Shown one piece after another: positions 45,873 to 54,492 of a stretch of DNA of 62,873 nt. A model generated the notes under the pieces. The model was not told where the DNA came from. It ran no database searches and worked only from the letters and a program-made list of their open reading frames with translations. Made by a program: the position numbers and the translations under genes. This stretch comes from Bacteroidota bacterium. Its GTDB lineage: Bacteria; Bacteroidota; Bacteroidia; Bacteroidales; Porphyromonadaceae. The stretch's first letter is position 1. Each line of letters opens with the position of its first letter. The stretch spans positions 1 through 62,873 of the forward strand of contig JAEWGA010000036.1 of the NCBI GenBank assembly GCA_023388555.1. The letters are read 5' to 3'.

Positions 45873-46682
45873 TTATTTTATGATGGTTACCTTAATTATT
45901 TTCATATCCTTCTTAGGGCGGTCAAATTTATCTTTAGGCTGAGCCGCTATTTGGTCTATAAGCTCCAGTCCTTCTGTAATTTCTCCGTAAATGGTATAAT
46001 CCTCGTTCCATGTTGGCAGCCCCCCTATTGTTGTGTATGCCTGTCGTTGATCGTTGGTAAAAAAGAGTTTTTTAGGCGATGCCATTAGTATAGAATCCAT
46101 GGCTGCATTAATTGCCTTAGCTTTGGCATTATAGGCTTTGGGGTCCTCCTTTTTCAGTTTTTCCATCTCCTCCTTTATTGGAGCATACAGTTGTTGCAAA
46201 GCTTTTTTCTTAATTGGGTTGTTGTTGGCTAACTCTAAAGTATCCAACTTGCCCGCGGTATAAACTTTGCCTTGGATAATAAAGAACTGAGACATGTCCG
46301 ACTTGTTTTGCGGGTTAATGGACTTCTCCTGCCGGGGTGCTGCTAAAGCACCTTTTTTGTAGAAGTACTGCTTGGAGCTTTCGGGCATAATCTCCTTGCT
46401 CCTATCACCAGCACCTACTCTAACCCCGGGAGCTGCCCCGCGGGAGTCTGCCGCACCACCCTGAATCATAAAGCCAGTTATAACACGGGTAAATAGGGTG
46501 TTATTGTAAGCTCCTTCCTGGGCGTTTTTAACAAACGTTTTGGCATGGTTTGGAACGTCGTCGTAAAGGAAGCCTTTAAGTGTTCCAAGGTTTGTTGTTA
46601 TTTCAAATTTAACGTTTTGTGCGTATGCTACCGAGCAACACCAAAACAAAAATAGGCTAAGGGCTGTAAATCGTAGTTTCAT
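45873..46682 (-). CDS. Cyclophilin-type peptidylprolyl isomerase, exported
   Basis: This 269-residue protein has a signal peptide ending AYAQ. The cyclophilin fold shows FEITTNLGTLKGFLYD, the catalytic Arg in LFTRVITGFMIQGG, SQFFIIQG, and a closing YTIYGEITEGLELID. An insertion of about 70 charged residues (between TAGKLDTLE and KKLFFTNDQ) separates the two halves, a form I associate with Bacteroidota. It should help fold periplasmic proteins at proline bonds. It lies between the ABC permease and the GH20 gene. Confidence 0.9.
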   Translation of the reverse strand: MKLRFTALSLFLFWCCSVAYAQNVKFEITTNLGTLKGFLYDDVPNHAKTFVKNAQEGAYNNTLFTRVITGFMIQGGAADSRGAAPGVRVGAGDRSKEIMPESSKQYFYKKGALAAPRQEKSINPQNKSDMSQFFIIQGKVYTAGKLDTLELANNNPIKKKALQQLYAPIKEEMEKLKKEDPKAYNAKAKAINAAMDSILMASPKKLFFTNDQRQAYTTIGGLPTWNEDYTIYGEITEGLELIDQIAAQPKDKFDRPKKDMKIIKVTIIK

Positions 46683-46719
46683 ACAGGTGCAATGATAAGG
46701 TGTAAAATAACATAACTAT

Positions 46720-48030
46720 TTACCGGAAGCGAATCCACTGGATAAACTCTTTGAGGCTGGGCTTTTTCCCGTACATTAAAATTCCAACACGGAAAATTTT
46801 AGCAGCACACCAAACCAACAGAATCGTACTACCTACTAATATAAGTAAAGAAAGCAATATTTGCCACCAAGGAGGGTTAAAAAGAAGGCGTACCATCATA
46901 ACCATAGGAGAGGTTAACGGGATAACAGAGGTCCATAAAGCGAGCGTGCTATCGGGGTTATTAGCGGCATAAATACCTAAGTATAGCCCTAACACCAAAA
47001 GAATGGACATAGGAGCCATTGTTTGGTTAAGGTCTTCATCACTATCCACCGAAGCCCCAATAGCAGCATAAACCGAGGCATAAATGAAGTACCCACAAAT
47101 AAAGTAAACAAAGAAAGCTACAATTAAGAATGGGATATTTAAGGTACCCAAGGTGGATGTTATCAGGGCAAAATCGGAACTTATATTGGGTGCTTCTACT
47201 GCAATCCTTTGGCTTATCTCGGAGAGGTTAAAGCTTGCAGTACTCAGGAAGAAAAGCTGAGTAACAATAAACCCAATAACAAATAAAATAGCCCATAAAG
47301 CCATTTGGGTTAACCCTACTAAGCCTATCCCTACAATTTTCCCAAACAAGAGTGTTTTAGGGGTTACCGAGGATATGATAATTTCCACTAACCTACTCTT
47401 TTTTTCTTCTCTCACCCCTTGCATTACCATCATACCATACATCATAACAAATAGGTAAATAAGGATATTAAGAAGCTGCCCAACACCGTTGGCGAAGCTA
47501 CTGGAAACGTTTTTTTCGCCACCAGAGTCCCATCTAACCGAGCTAATATCCAGCCGCACCTTGCTATCCTGTATTATCTTTTCCAAATTTGGAATGTTGT
47601 AGGTGTTTAATTTTTCTTGGTACACTACGGGGGTTAAGTCGGCCCTCACCTTCTTCTTCAAGTCCTCTGGAATAGTCCTATCGGAATAAATACGTATAGC
47701 TCCAGGGTTTTCCATCAGGTTGCTGGTTATTTGTACGTAAGCGAACACGTTGGGGTCGTTAGCTTTACGGTATTCCTCAAGATCTTTGCTGGCACTAATA
47801 AACTTAAACTGGGAGTCGGGTGTAAGGTAAGAGGCATATTTATTTGTACTATCCAATACCACCACAACTTTTTGCTCTCCGTCTCCCGTAGAGGTTATTA
47901 GCAGGGTTAGCACCAGTATAAAAAAAATCCCCAGTATAGGTGTTAGGAAGGTAAACAGCAGGAACGAGCGTTTTTTCACTCTAAAAGTGTACTCTCGTAA
48001 TAGGATGGTCCAAAACTTATTACTGTTCAT
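46720..48030 (-). CDS. ABC transporter permease (NatB-like, ABC-2 type)
   Basis: This 436-residue protein has a first membrane helix (residues ~20-45), a periplasmic domain of ~130 residues (QKVVVVLDSTNKYASYL onward) and five or six C-terminal helices with VREEKKSRLVEIIISSVTPKTLLFGKI, the ABC-2 permease signature. It pairs with the ATPase gene 12 bases upstream. NatAB-type exporters move Na+ or other small solutes; the cargo cannot be read here. Confidence 0.9.
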   Translation of the reverse strand: MNSNKFWTILLREYTFRVKKRSFLLFTFLTPILGIFFILVLTLLITSTGDGEQKVVVVLDSTNKYASYLTPDSQFKFISASKDLEEYRKANDPNVFAYVQITSNLMENPGAIRIYSDRTIPEDLKKKVRADLTPVVYQEKLNTYNIPNLEKIIQDSKVRLDISSVRWDSGGEKNVSSSFANGVGQLLNILIYLFVMMYGMMVMQGVREEKKSRLVEIIISSVTPKTLLFGKIVGIGLVGLTQMALWAILFVIGFIVTQLFFLSTASFNLSEISQRIAVEAPNISSDFALITSTLGTLNIPFLIVAFFVYFICGYFIYASVYAAIGASVDSDEDLNQTMAPMSILLVLGLYLGIYAANNPDSTLALWTSVIPLTSPMVMMVRLLFNPPWWQILLSLLILVGSTILLVWCAAKIFRVGILMYGKKPSLKEFIQWIRFR

Positions 48031-48042
48031 AGCTATACCATA

Positions 48043-48978
48043 TTAATTAAGGTTAGGGGAGGAAGCGGTAACGGTATTAACAAAGATATCGTGCATGGAG
48101 GGTAGTAGTTCTTCAAACTTCAAGATATCGCCTTGGGTTAAAAGGAACTTCACAATTTCATTGTTACTCATATGCTGGGTATTGTTTAGCGTTAGGGTTT
48201 GTTGCCCAAGCAGGTTAACGTCGGCATGTGTTGTTGGTAGCATATCCCAGTTTTGGTATTGTACCGGACTGGAAAACTGCACCAAATATTTACTACCCCG
48301 GTATTGGTTTTGGATTTCTGTAATATTCCCTTGCAATATCACTTTGGAGTTATTGATGAGGGCTATGTTGTCGCACATTTGCTCTACACTCTGCATGTTG
48401 TGTGTAGAGAAGATGATGGTATGGCCTTGCTCCTTTAACCTAACCATTTCGGTTTTTAGGAGGTCCGCATTTACGGGGTCGAATCCACTAAACGGTTCAT
48501 CGAAAATTAAGAGTTTAGGCTCGTGAATAACCGTTATTATGAATTGGACTTTTTGTGCCATTCCCTTCGAGAGTTCTTCCACTTTCTTGTTCCACCAGTC
48601 GGATATCCCAAAGCGTTCAAACCACTCCCGTAATTTTTGTGTAGCCGTTTTCTTAGTGAGCCCCTTCAGCTGCGCCAAATATATAGCTTGCTCTGCCACC
48701 TTCATTTTTCGGTACAGTCCTCGTTCCTCGGGCAAATAGCCAATTTGGCACAAATCGGTTTCCAAGAAGGGGCGCCCTTCAAACAACACCTCACCTTTAT
48801 CGGGGGCAGTAATTCTGTTCAAAATACGTATCAAGGTTGTTTTACCAGCGCCATTAGGCCCTAACAAGCCAAATATCTGTCCTCGGGGTATTGCTACGGA
48901 CACGTGGTCCAAAGCCCGGTGTTGTGCATAATCTTTAACGACATCCTTAGTTTCTACCAAGTAGGGGGTGTTGTTCAT
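48043..48978 (-). CDS. ABC transporter ATP-binding protein (NatA-like)
   Basis: This 311-residue ATPase has Walker A GLLGPNGAGKTTL, signature LSKGMAQKVQF (in place of LSGGQ), Walker B KLLIFDEPFSGFDP, and switch His in IIFSTHNM. A C-terminal ~85-residue extension has no ATPase motif. It powers the permease encoded next. Its start overlaps the dnaG stop by four bases (ATGA type), so translation is probably coupled. Confidence 0.93.
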   Translation of the reverse strand: MNNTPYLVETKDVVKDYAQHRALDHVSVAIPRGQIFGLLGPNGAGKTTLIRILNRITAPDKGEVLFEGRPFLETDLCQIGYLPEERGLYRKMKVAEQAIYLAQLKGLTKKTATQKLREWFERFGISDWWNKKVEELSKGMAQKVQFIITVIHEPKLLIFDEPFSGFDPVNADLLKTEMVRLKEQGHTIIFSTHNMQSVEQMCDNIALINNSKVILQGNITEIQNQYRGSKYLVQFSSPVQYQNWDMLPTTHADVNLLGQQTLTLNNTQHMSNNEIVKFLLTQGDILKFEELLPSMHDIFVNTVTASSPNLN

Positions 48979-50990
48979 ATAAGTAGGTTCTTGGGAGTTA
49001 TAACACGGTCGCCCAACCCTTCGGAAATCATACTTTTAAGTTTGTTAAGTTGTAATATTTCCGCTGTGAGTTGTTCGCTAACCTTCTGGTCCTCGGCGCT
49101 TGAAGTTAAAGATTTTAAGCGCACCAAGCGTTCTGTAATACGCTTTTCCACTGTTAAATATTTCAAGGACAAGATATCCGTCATCAGAGCCTTAAAAATG
49201 TATCGTGCCTGACTACTTTCTTGCTCATACTGGTCATGGAGGCGAGATAAATTGTAGCCATCTATTAAACAGTGGTTGGTTATTTTACGAATATTATCAT
49301 TGGGGTCCGACAGTAATGCTTTACTAACATCCGTATGGGTATGGGCTATGGACTCTTGGCACAAACTTATGATTTGCTCGAAGGTGGCAGACAAATCGTT
49401 GCTTTCGCGTAAATCCTGGGTTTCGGCCAAAATCAAATCGAGCAGTGTAAAGCGCTCTGTTGTTTGCGTAGAAGGATCCATCTCCTCAATTTCTAAGTTC
49501 CCATACTGAACCAAATATTTTATAATGGCATATTCACCCTTTTGTAACGAGGCTGTTTCCGTTTTCGGGGGCTGAGGAGTAATGGTAGACTGTGGCTCGG
49601 GGAGAGCAGTTTCTTCAGGAGAGGAGGCCGAAAGCCTTTGTTGGCGAAGTTCTTCTCGCTCTTTTTCCCGGAACTCTTCTTGCTTCTGTTTCTTCCGAAT
49701 GGAGGAAACCGTTCCGGCAAGAGCTTCTAAGCTCATTCCCAGCAAGTCCGCAGCATCTTGTAGGTAAACCTCTCTTTTTATGCTATCCGAGATATGGGCT
49801 ATGGTTTTAGCAATGTCGTTTATTAAGTAAACGCGCTGGCTGGGGTCCTGTATGGCAGCACCACCAAGCCTTATTCGGAAACGTATAAAGTCCTCCTCGT
49901 GCTTGCTAATATACTCCTCTATAGCTTCCCTCGAGTGGCTTTTAGCAAAGCTGTCGGGGTCGTGCCCCTCGGGCAGCAAAACAATACGTACATTCATATC
50001 CTGGTCCAGGAGTAGGTTTATGCCCCGTATTGCGGCTTTAATGCCAGCTGCATCGCTATCGAAAACCAGTGTCACTTGGTCCGTAAACCTCTTTATAAGT
50101 CGGCACTGCTCAACAGTAAGAGCTGTTCCCGAAGACGCCACAACATTCTCTATCCCCGCTTGGTGTAACGAAATAACATCGGTATACCCCTCTACAATCA
50201 AACATTTATCGTGTTTGGTGATGGCATGTTTTGCAAAGTATATACCATATAGCTCCTTCCCTTTGTTGTATATTGGACTGTCGGGCGAGTTAATATATTT
50301 GGCCAGTTTATCGGCCTGCTTCATTACCCGCCCACCAAAGCCTACAACATTTCCACTAATGGAGTGAATGGGGAATATAACGCGCTCCCGAAAGCGGTCC
50401 GTATATTCGCCACTGGTTTTACTGGGATAAATTAACCCTAACACCTCCAGTGCTTTAAGCTCCAACCCTTTCTCTTTAGCCAGCGCACTTAAAAAGTGGG
50501 GAGTAGCTGGGGAGTAGCCCAACTGGAATTTCTCTATGCTCTGCTCCGTAAATTGTCGTTCTTTAAAGTAGGATAACCCTATCATTCGCCCCTCTCCACT
50601 TTGGTGAAGGCTTTGAACAAAAGCGTCTCGGACTATGCTATTGGTTAAAAACAGCTGTTCCCGTTCGCTTTGCTCTGCTTTTTCTTCGTCGGACAGTTCC
50701 TTTTCTACAATAGGAATTCCATATTTCTTTGCTAAATAACGGAGTGCCTCGGCGTACGAAATATTTTCGTGCTTTATAAGAAAGTTTAGGGGAGTACCAC
50801 CTTCGCCACAAGCAAAACACTTGCAAATATTTTTGGAAGGGGATACGTAAAACGAAGGGCGTTTATCGCTATGAAAAGGGCAAAGCCCAACATAATTGGC
50901 TCCTCTCCGGCGAAGCGAAACAAAGTCGCTCACCACGTCATATATTTCGGCCCTATCAAGAATGGCGTTAACGGTTGCTTTATCAATCAT
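48975..50990 (-). CDS. dnaG: DNA primase
   Basis: This 671-residue protein has the CHC2 zinc finger Cys37, His40, Cys58, Cys61 (LCPFH, CFACGEGG), the Toprim core (CLIVEGYTDVISLHQAG, VTLVFDSDAAGIKAA) and a C-terminal helicase-binding part. It lays down RNA primers for replication. Its start overlaps kdsB by eight bases. The middle linker (residues ~430-500, Glu/Arg/Gln then Pro-rich) is long and of low complexity. Confidence 0.95.
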   Translation of the reverse strand: MIDKATVNAILDRAEIYDVVSDFVSLRRRGANYVGLCPFHSDKRPSFYVSPSKNICKCFACGEGGTPLNFLIKHENISYAEALRYLAKKYGIPIVEKELSDEEKAEQSEREQLFLTNSIVRDAFVQSLHQSGEGRMIGLSYFKERQFTEQSIEKFQLGYSPATPHFLSALAKEKGLELKALEVLGLIYPSKTSGEYTDRFRERVIFPIHSISGNVVGFGGRVMKQADKLAKYINSPDSPIYNKGKELYGIYFAKHAITKHDKCLIVEGYTDVISLHQAGIENVVASSGTALTVEQCRLIKRFTDQVTLVFDSDAAGIKAAIRGINLLLDQDMNVRIVLLPEGHDPDSFAKSHSREAIEEYISKHEEDFIRFRIRLGGAAIQDPSQRVYLINDIAKTIAHISDSIKREVYLQDAADLLGMSLEALAGTVSSIRKKQKQEEFREKEREELRQQRLSASSPEETALPEPQSTITPQPPKTETASLQKGEYAIIKYLVQYGNLEIEEMDPSTQTTERFTLLDLILAETQDLRESNDLSATFEQIISLCQESIAHTHTDVSKALLSDPNDNIRKITNHCLIDGYNLSRLHDQYEQESSQARYIFKALMTDILSLKYLTVEKRITERLVRLKSLTSSAEDQKVSEQLTAEILQLNKLKSMISEGLGDRVITPKNLLI

Positions 50991-51759
50991 CGGGATTCGT
51001 TTTTTTCAACCGCTCCCAATAAGCCCTCGCCCTCAACAAATCTTCGGGGGTATCGATGCCTTTAGGTGCATTTTCTTCTAACTTTTCGGTGATAACTACC
51101 GTGCGTATCTGGAACCCATTTTCCAGCCAGCGCAGTTGCTCTAAACACTCCGACACCTCTAATTGGGAGGGCGGTATTTGGGTAATTTGGGCTAACGTTT
51201 CTCGGCGGAAAGCATATAGGCCAATATGGGAAAAATAGGGTATGGAAGTAATAGCTGTATTGTCTCGGACAAAAGGAATAGCAGCTCTACTAAAATAGAG
51301 CGCATCTCCGTTCTTACGGCATACCACCTTTACCAAATTCGGGTTGGCAGCATCCACAATGCTATTAATAGGAGTTATAGGAGTAGCTATATTTACGGAA
51401 GAGTCCTGAAAGCAGGATTTCAGTGCTGCCAAAATAGCAGGGGGGAAAAAGGGCTCGTCGCCCTGGATATTAATAACAACATCTTCACTAACACCCATTA
51501 AATTGCAAGCCTCGGCTATCCTATCGGTGCCACTTTTATGAGCAGGCGAGGTTAAGGTAACCTCTCCTTTCCACGAGGCAACCTCATCAACAATCCTACT
51601 GTCATCGGTAGCAACAATAACCCTATCCAGGTACTTTTTAGCACGTTCGTATACGTGTCGTATAATGCTCCGGTCACCTATTTTCTCTAACGGCTTACCG
51701 GGCAGGCGTGTAGATGCATACCGGGCAGGTATAACCCCTACGTATGTTAATTCCTTCAT
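50983..51759 (-). CDS. kdsB: CMP-KDO synthetase (3-deoxy-manno-octulosonate cytidylyltransferase)
   Basis: This 258-residue protein opens with GVIPARYASTRLPGKPL and carries VIVATDDSRI, SGTDRIAEA and NIQGDEPF, all KdsB hallmarks. It activates KDO with CTP for LPS inner-core synthesis. The ATG at 51759 fits the family start; the frame continues upstream without similarity and across a promoter box. First gene of the run with dnaG (8-base overlap). Confidence 0.95.
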   Translation of the reverse strand: MKELTYVGVIPARYASTRLPGKPLEKIGDRSIIRHVYERAKKYLDRVIVATDDSRIVDEVASWKGEVTLTSPAHKSGTDRIAEACNLMGVSEDVVINIQGDEPFFPPAILAALKSCFQDSSVNIATPITPINSIVDAANPNLVKVVCRKNGDALYFSRAAIPFVRDNTAITSIPYFSHIGLYAFRRETLAQITQIPPSQLEVSECLEQLRWLENGFQIRTVVITEKLEENAPKGIDTPEDLLRARAYWERLKKTNPDD

Positions 51760-51800
51760 AATTATTTGTGCTGAAAAAGCCTGTATTGTAAATCCAAGTT

Positions 51801-51808
51801 CAAATATA
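51801..51808 (-). promoter_or_regulatory. -7 box of the kdsB-dnaG run
   Basis: TATATTTG on minus, 42 bases before the kdsB ATG; matches TAnnTTTG and supports the short start. Confidence 0.55.
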
Positions 51809-51913
51809 AAGATTTCTACCCCTCTAATAAAAACACAACTTGTTAATAATGCGCAACAGCACCATTTCTGCCCCATAGGAAAGAGCCCTTAGCGAAAGGG
51901 TTGGCGTGTATTA

Positions 51914-51943
51914 TTGGGAGAAAATTAAAAATTCGTACCTTTG
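51914..51943 (+). promoter_or_regulatory. Complete Bacteroidota promoter (-33 TTG, -7 TACCTTTG)
   Basis: TTG at 51914-51916, exactly 19 bases, then TACCTTTG at 51936-51943. This is the best consensus promoter in the window and predicts a transcript start near 51950, about 114 bases before the next gene. Confidence 0.75.
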
Positions 51944-51955
51944 TAGCTCGTATTT

Positions 51956-52039
51956 ACACCATCGGCGGATGGTGTTTCCTATCCGAAACTCGGAGACTTA
52001 GGTATTCTGTTATTCTCCAATATACACGGAACACCTAAG
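51956..52039 (+). promoter_or_regulatory. Structured 5' leader (two hairpins)
   Basis: ACACC pairs with GGTGT (51956-51975). A longer stem, CTTAGGTATTCTGT (51997-52010) with ACGGAACACCTAAG (52026-52039), pairs 14 positions with one mismatch and one G-U. It matches no riboswitch class I know. It could be a regulatory leader or a transcription-attenuating structure for the gene at 52064. Confidence 0.4.
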
Positions 52040-52063
52040 GAAGTGGAACTAAAATAATAATTT

Positions 52064-52537
52064 ATGAGATCCAAAGCTTTAGGGCTTGGTTTGTTTTCGG
52101 CCTTGTTATGGGTAATTTTAGTCTCGGGCAAGGTTATTGAGCAAGTACCAGAGTTAAATGGTGCTGCTGGAGAACGAATACCAAGCATCCAGGTGAATGG
52201 AGTGGACTTGCAGCAGTACCCCAAAGTACAGCTACTATTATGGTCCAGAAAAGATGCTAAGTCGCGCATGGTTAATGTATGGCTAAGCCAAAAACAGCAA
52301 GATGCTCCCTTTATATCTGTTTGCATCGATGCAGATACCGAAACTGCCAAACGGTACGCAGCTGTGGACGGAGTGGAGACTGCTACACAAGTAGTTGGCA
52401 TAGATGCCAGCAAGGACTTAACAAATTGGCTATCAACAAAAAAACAGTTAGGTGCTATTCTGTTTGAAAATGGCATTATTAAAGAGCCTTGTTCAACAGA
52501 AAAGTTGTGGAGCCAAATAGCCCATTCACATTTATGA
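52064..52537 (+). CDS. Small exported protein, possibly thioredoxin-like
   Basis: This 157-residue protein has an N-terminal hydrophobic segment (LGLGLFSALLWVILVSG) that may be a signal peptide or anchor. The body shows a beta-alpha-beta pattern (VQLLLWSRKDAKSRMVN, then PFISVCIDADTETAKRYA, then TQVVGIDAS) that recalls the TlpA/thioredoxin fold, but the CxxC redox pair is absent (WSRKDAK stands where it would be). Function unknown. It is transcribed alone between a strong promoter with a hairpin leader and a terminator. Confidence 0.55.
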   Translation: MRSKALGLGLFSALLWVILVSGKVIEQVPELNGAAGERIPSIQVNGVDLQQYPKVQLLLWSRKDAKSRMVNVWLSQKQQDAPFISVCIDADTETAKRYAAVDGVETATQVVGIDASKDLTNWLSTKKQLGAILFENGIIKEPCSTEKLWSQIAHSHL

Positions 52538-52585
52538 AGCAGACGCTTTAGAGTTCCAGGCGAAGCTTGGTAACCTTTGTTCTAT

Positions 52586-52627
52586 ACCGGAGCCGGAAGA
52601 TTAAACCCTTCCAGCCCCGGTTTTTTT
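52586..52627 (+). terminator. Rho-independent terminator
   Basis: ACCGGAGCCGGAAG pairs imperfectly with CTTCCAGCCCCGGT and is followed by seven T residues; 49 bases after the stop of the gene at 52064. Confidence 0.85.
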
Positions 52628-53466
52628 GTAACAGCAATTGCTACCCAACAGACAAAAAACAGCATCTGTCCATTTTATCAGAAAGTTTTCCCCTCCCCTC
52701 AAGGACAGAACGGGATAATTTAACAAGGGAGTTTCGGGCGCCCCCCCAAAAAAGGATATCGGAGCAAGAGATGTTTTTTAGAGCGGATTTTGGGGAAGAA
52801 AAATCAGGTAGTATTTCGGTGTTTTTTTTGGGGGGATTGGGGCGGAAAGTTGGGGTGATTTTTGGGGAGGTTTTGGAGGGGATAAAAAAAGTATCTGCGG
52901 AGTCCTTCAAAAAAGAAAGCGCAGTTTGTCGTAACGAAAAGCGGAGTTTGTTGAAAAAGAAAGCGCAGTTATTTTTACACAACTTTTAACACACCTCGCA
53001 AACCCGCTCCAATAAAGGGATTGCGGGCGGTCGCCCTTTTACCTTCAAAATCACCCCATTTTCGACCCCAAAAATCGCCCCATTTTTCACCCCAAAAATC
53101 ATCCCATTTTTCACCCCAAAAATCATCCCGTTTTTCATCCCAGAATCATCCTATTTTTTTCATCCAAGAGACACCCATTTTCCTCAAAACAATAGCTCCC
53201 CCAAAAACGGGTCAATTTTCGCCCCCTTTTTACCACACCTCCCCAAACAGTCACTTTTCCCTCTAAAAAGTTATGGGGGAAACGTCCAAAAAGGAGAATA
53301 CAAGGAAGCGAAACAAAAGTTACGGAGAGCGAGGCTTAGCTTTTGAGGTGAATCCCCAAAATTTAGGTACAAAGCTTTGGTGCCACTTCATTACCGTTTT
53401 TTTGTTCCCACGGCTTAAATTAACAAATCCTTTGCATTAATCATAGGGTCGATGCACCAAAAATGG
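52628..53466. other. Low-complexity intergenic stretch
   Basis: There are 839 bases without a gene I can support. They hold a G-rich run (52830-52870), three copies of an AAAGCGCAGTT-like word (52910-52975) and 24-base repeats (53045-53160). Open frames exist on both strands, but their proteins simply mirror the repeats. Confidence 0.5.
53045..53160. repeat. 24-base imperfect tandem repeat
   Basis: About four and a half units of the form ATCACCCCATTTTTC then ACCCCAAAA, with first-half variants ATCGCCCC, ATCATCCC and ATCATCCCG. Homopolymer C and A/T runs alternate. It lies upstream of the iron-uptake operon. Confidence 0.8.
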
Positions 53467-53474
53467 TATTTTTG
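53467..53474 (+). promoter_or_regulatory. -7 box of the feo operon
   Basis: TATTTTTG on plus matches TAnnTTTG. It lies 31 bases before the ATG at 53505 and downstream of the alternative ATG at 53463, so it supports the later start. Confidence 0.5.
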
Positions 53475-53504
53475 TTGTACCGTACGATACAAACATATAC
53501 ACCT

Positions 53505-54488
53505 ATGACACCCACTGTTGCCATAATCATAACCGGTATCGCACTTGCGCTCTTTGCCGGACTTATTATTTACCGGCTTCTACTACGCAAGCGATCTAAA
53601 GTATTAGCCGAGGACCTCCTAAAAAAAATTGCCTCGGAAGGTGGTAATACCCCCATCCAACCAAGCTCCTTTCCCAAGCACTCTGCTTCCCAGTTTCAAC
53701 GCGCCATTAGCTTTGCGAAAAAACAGGGCTGGCTACAACAAGTCAACGGGGTATTAATTGCCACTAAAGCAGGGCTCGAACACGGGAAAAGCATTGTGCG
53801 TACGCACCGGATAATAGAAACCTACTTGGCAGAACGAACAGGGTACCCGCCCTACGAATGGCATAAACGCGCCGAGAAGTTGGAGCATAAGCTACACTCC
53901 AAAGCCAACGAGCTGATGCTGGACCTTGGGTGCCCCGTGGTGGACCCCAACGGTGATCCTATACCATCGCCACAGGGCAAATGCCCCAATTTGGGTTACC
54001 TTCCTGCCACCCAGGCTGAGAATGGTTATTACCGTATAGCTGCTATTAACGACCGGAACGAGGAGCTTTACACCACCCTTGCGCTACACCATTTTCACAA
54101 AGGAACGCCCGTGCACCTCACCCATACCCCCGAGGGCATTTGCCTCCAGTCCGTTTCCAACAAAATCACCATTGCCAAACAATGGCAACAGGACATCCAG
54201 CTGCTACCTTCCCCCCACCCCTCCAACGCCAATACGGTTACAACCCTATGGGAGCTTACCCCTGGAGAAAAAGCCATTATAATTGGTCCCGACTCCAGCC
54301 TTATTGGCATGCGTAGGCGAAGGCTTTCGGACCTTGGTTTTGTAAAGGGGGGCGAGGTTTCTGTGTACATGGATAGTCCCTTACAAAACCCCAAAGCCTA
54401 TTTAATACGGGACACCGCAATAGCACTACGCAAAGAGCAAGCCCAACACATACTAATACGAAAAATCACCCCTTACCCCCAAAGCTAA
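53505..54488 (+). CDS. Membrane-anchored DtxR-like/FeoA fusion protein
   Basis: This 327-residue protein begins with one membrane helix (residues 4-27, followed by RKRSK, which places the rest inside). A winged-helix-like part (residues ~33-100) is next, then the DtxR/MntR metal and dimer domain with YEWHKRAEKLEHKL (His120, Glu124, His128) and DPNGDPIP. Two SH3-like parts follow, the last (from ~250; LIGMRRRRLSDLGF) being a clear FeoA domain. It lies four bases before the FeoB GTPase gene, so it probably senses cytosolic iron at the transporter or controls FeoB activity (inference). With a membrane anchor, DNA binding as a free repressor is doubtful. Confidence 0.8.
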   Translation: MTPTVAIIITGIALALFAGLIIYRLLLRKRSKVLAEDLLKKIASEGGNTPIQPSSFPKHSASQFQRAISFAKKQGWLQQVNGVLIATKAGLEHGKSIVRTHRIIETYLAERTGYPPYEWHKRAEKLEHKLHSKANELMLDLGCPVVDPNGDPIPSPQGKCPNLGYLPATQAENGYYRIAAINDRNEELYTTLALHHFHKGTPVHLTHTPEGICLQSVSNKITIAKQWQQDIQLLPSPHPSNANTVTTLWELTPGEKAIIIGPDSSLIGMRRRRLSDLGFVKGGEVSVYMDSPLQNPKAYLIRDTAIALRKEQAQHILIRKITPYPQS

Positions 54489-54492
54489 CCCC

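Noticed and set aside
51979..52476. Minus-strand frame of 165 codons
   Set aside because: It lies opposite the exported protein at 52064, which has a good promoter, signal-like N-terminus and terminator; the antisense protein has no family resemblance.
52567..52989. Frame of 140 codons after the terminator
   Set aside because: It starts inside the terminator of the preceding gene and crosses the G-run cluster; composition is unlike neighbouring proteins.
53021..53266. Frame of 81 codons made of PQKSPHFS-like repeats
   Set aside because: The protein only mirrors the 24-base DNA repeat and has no start context or homology.
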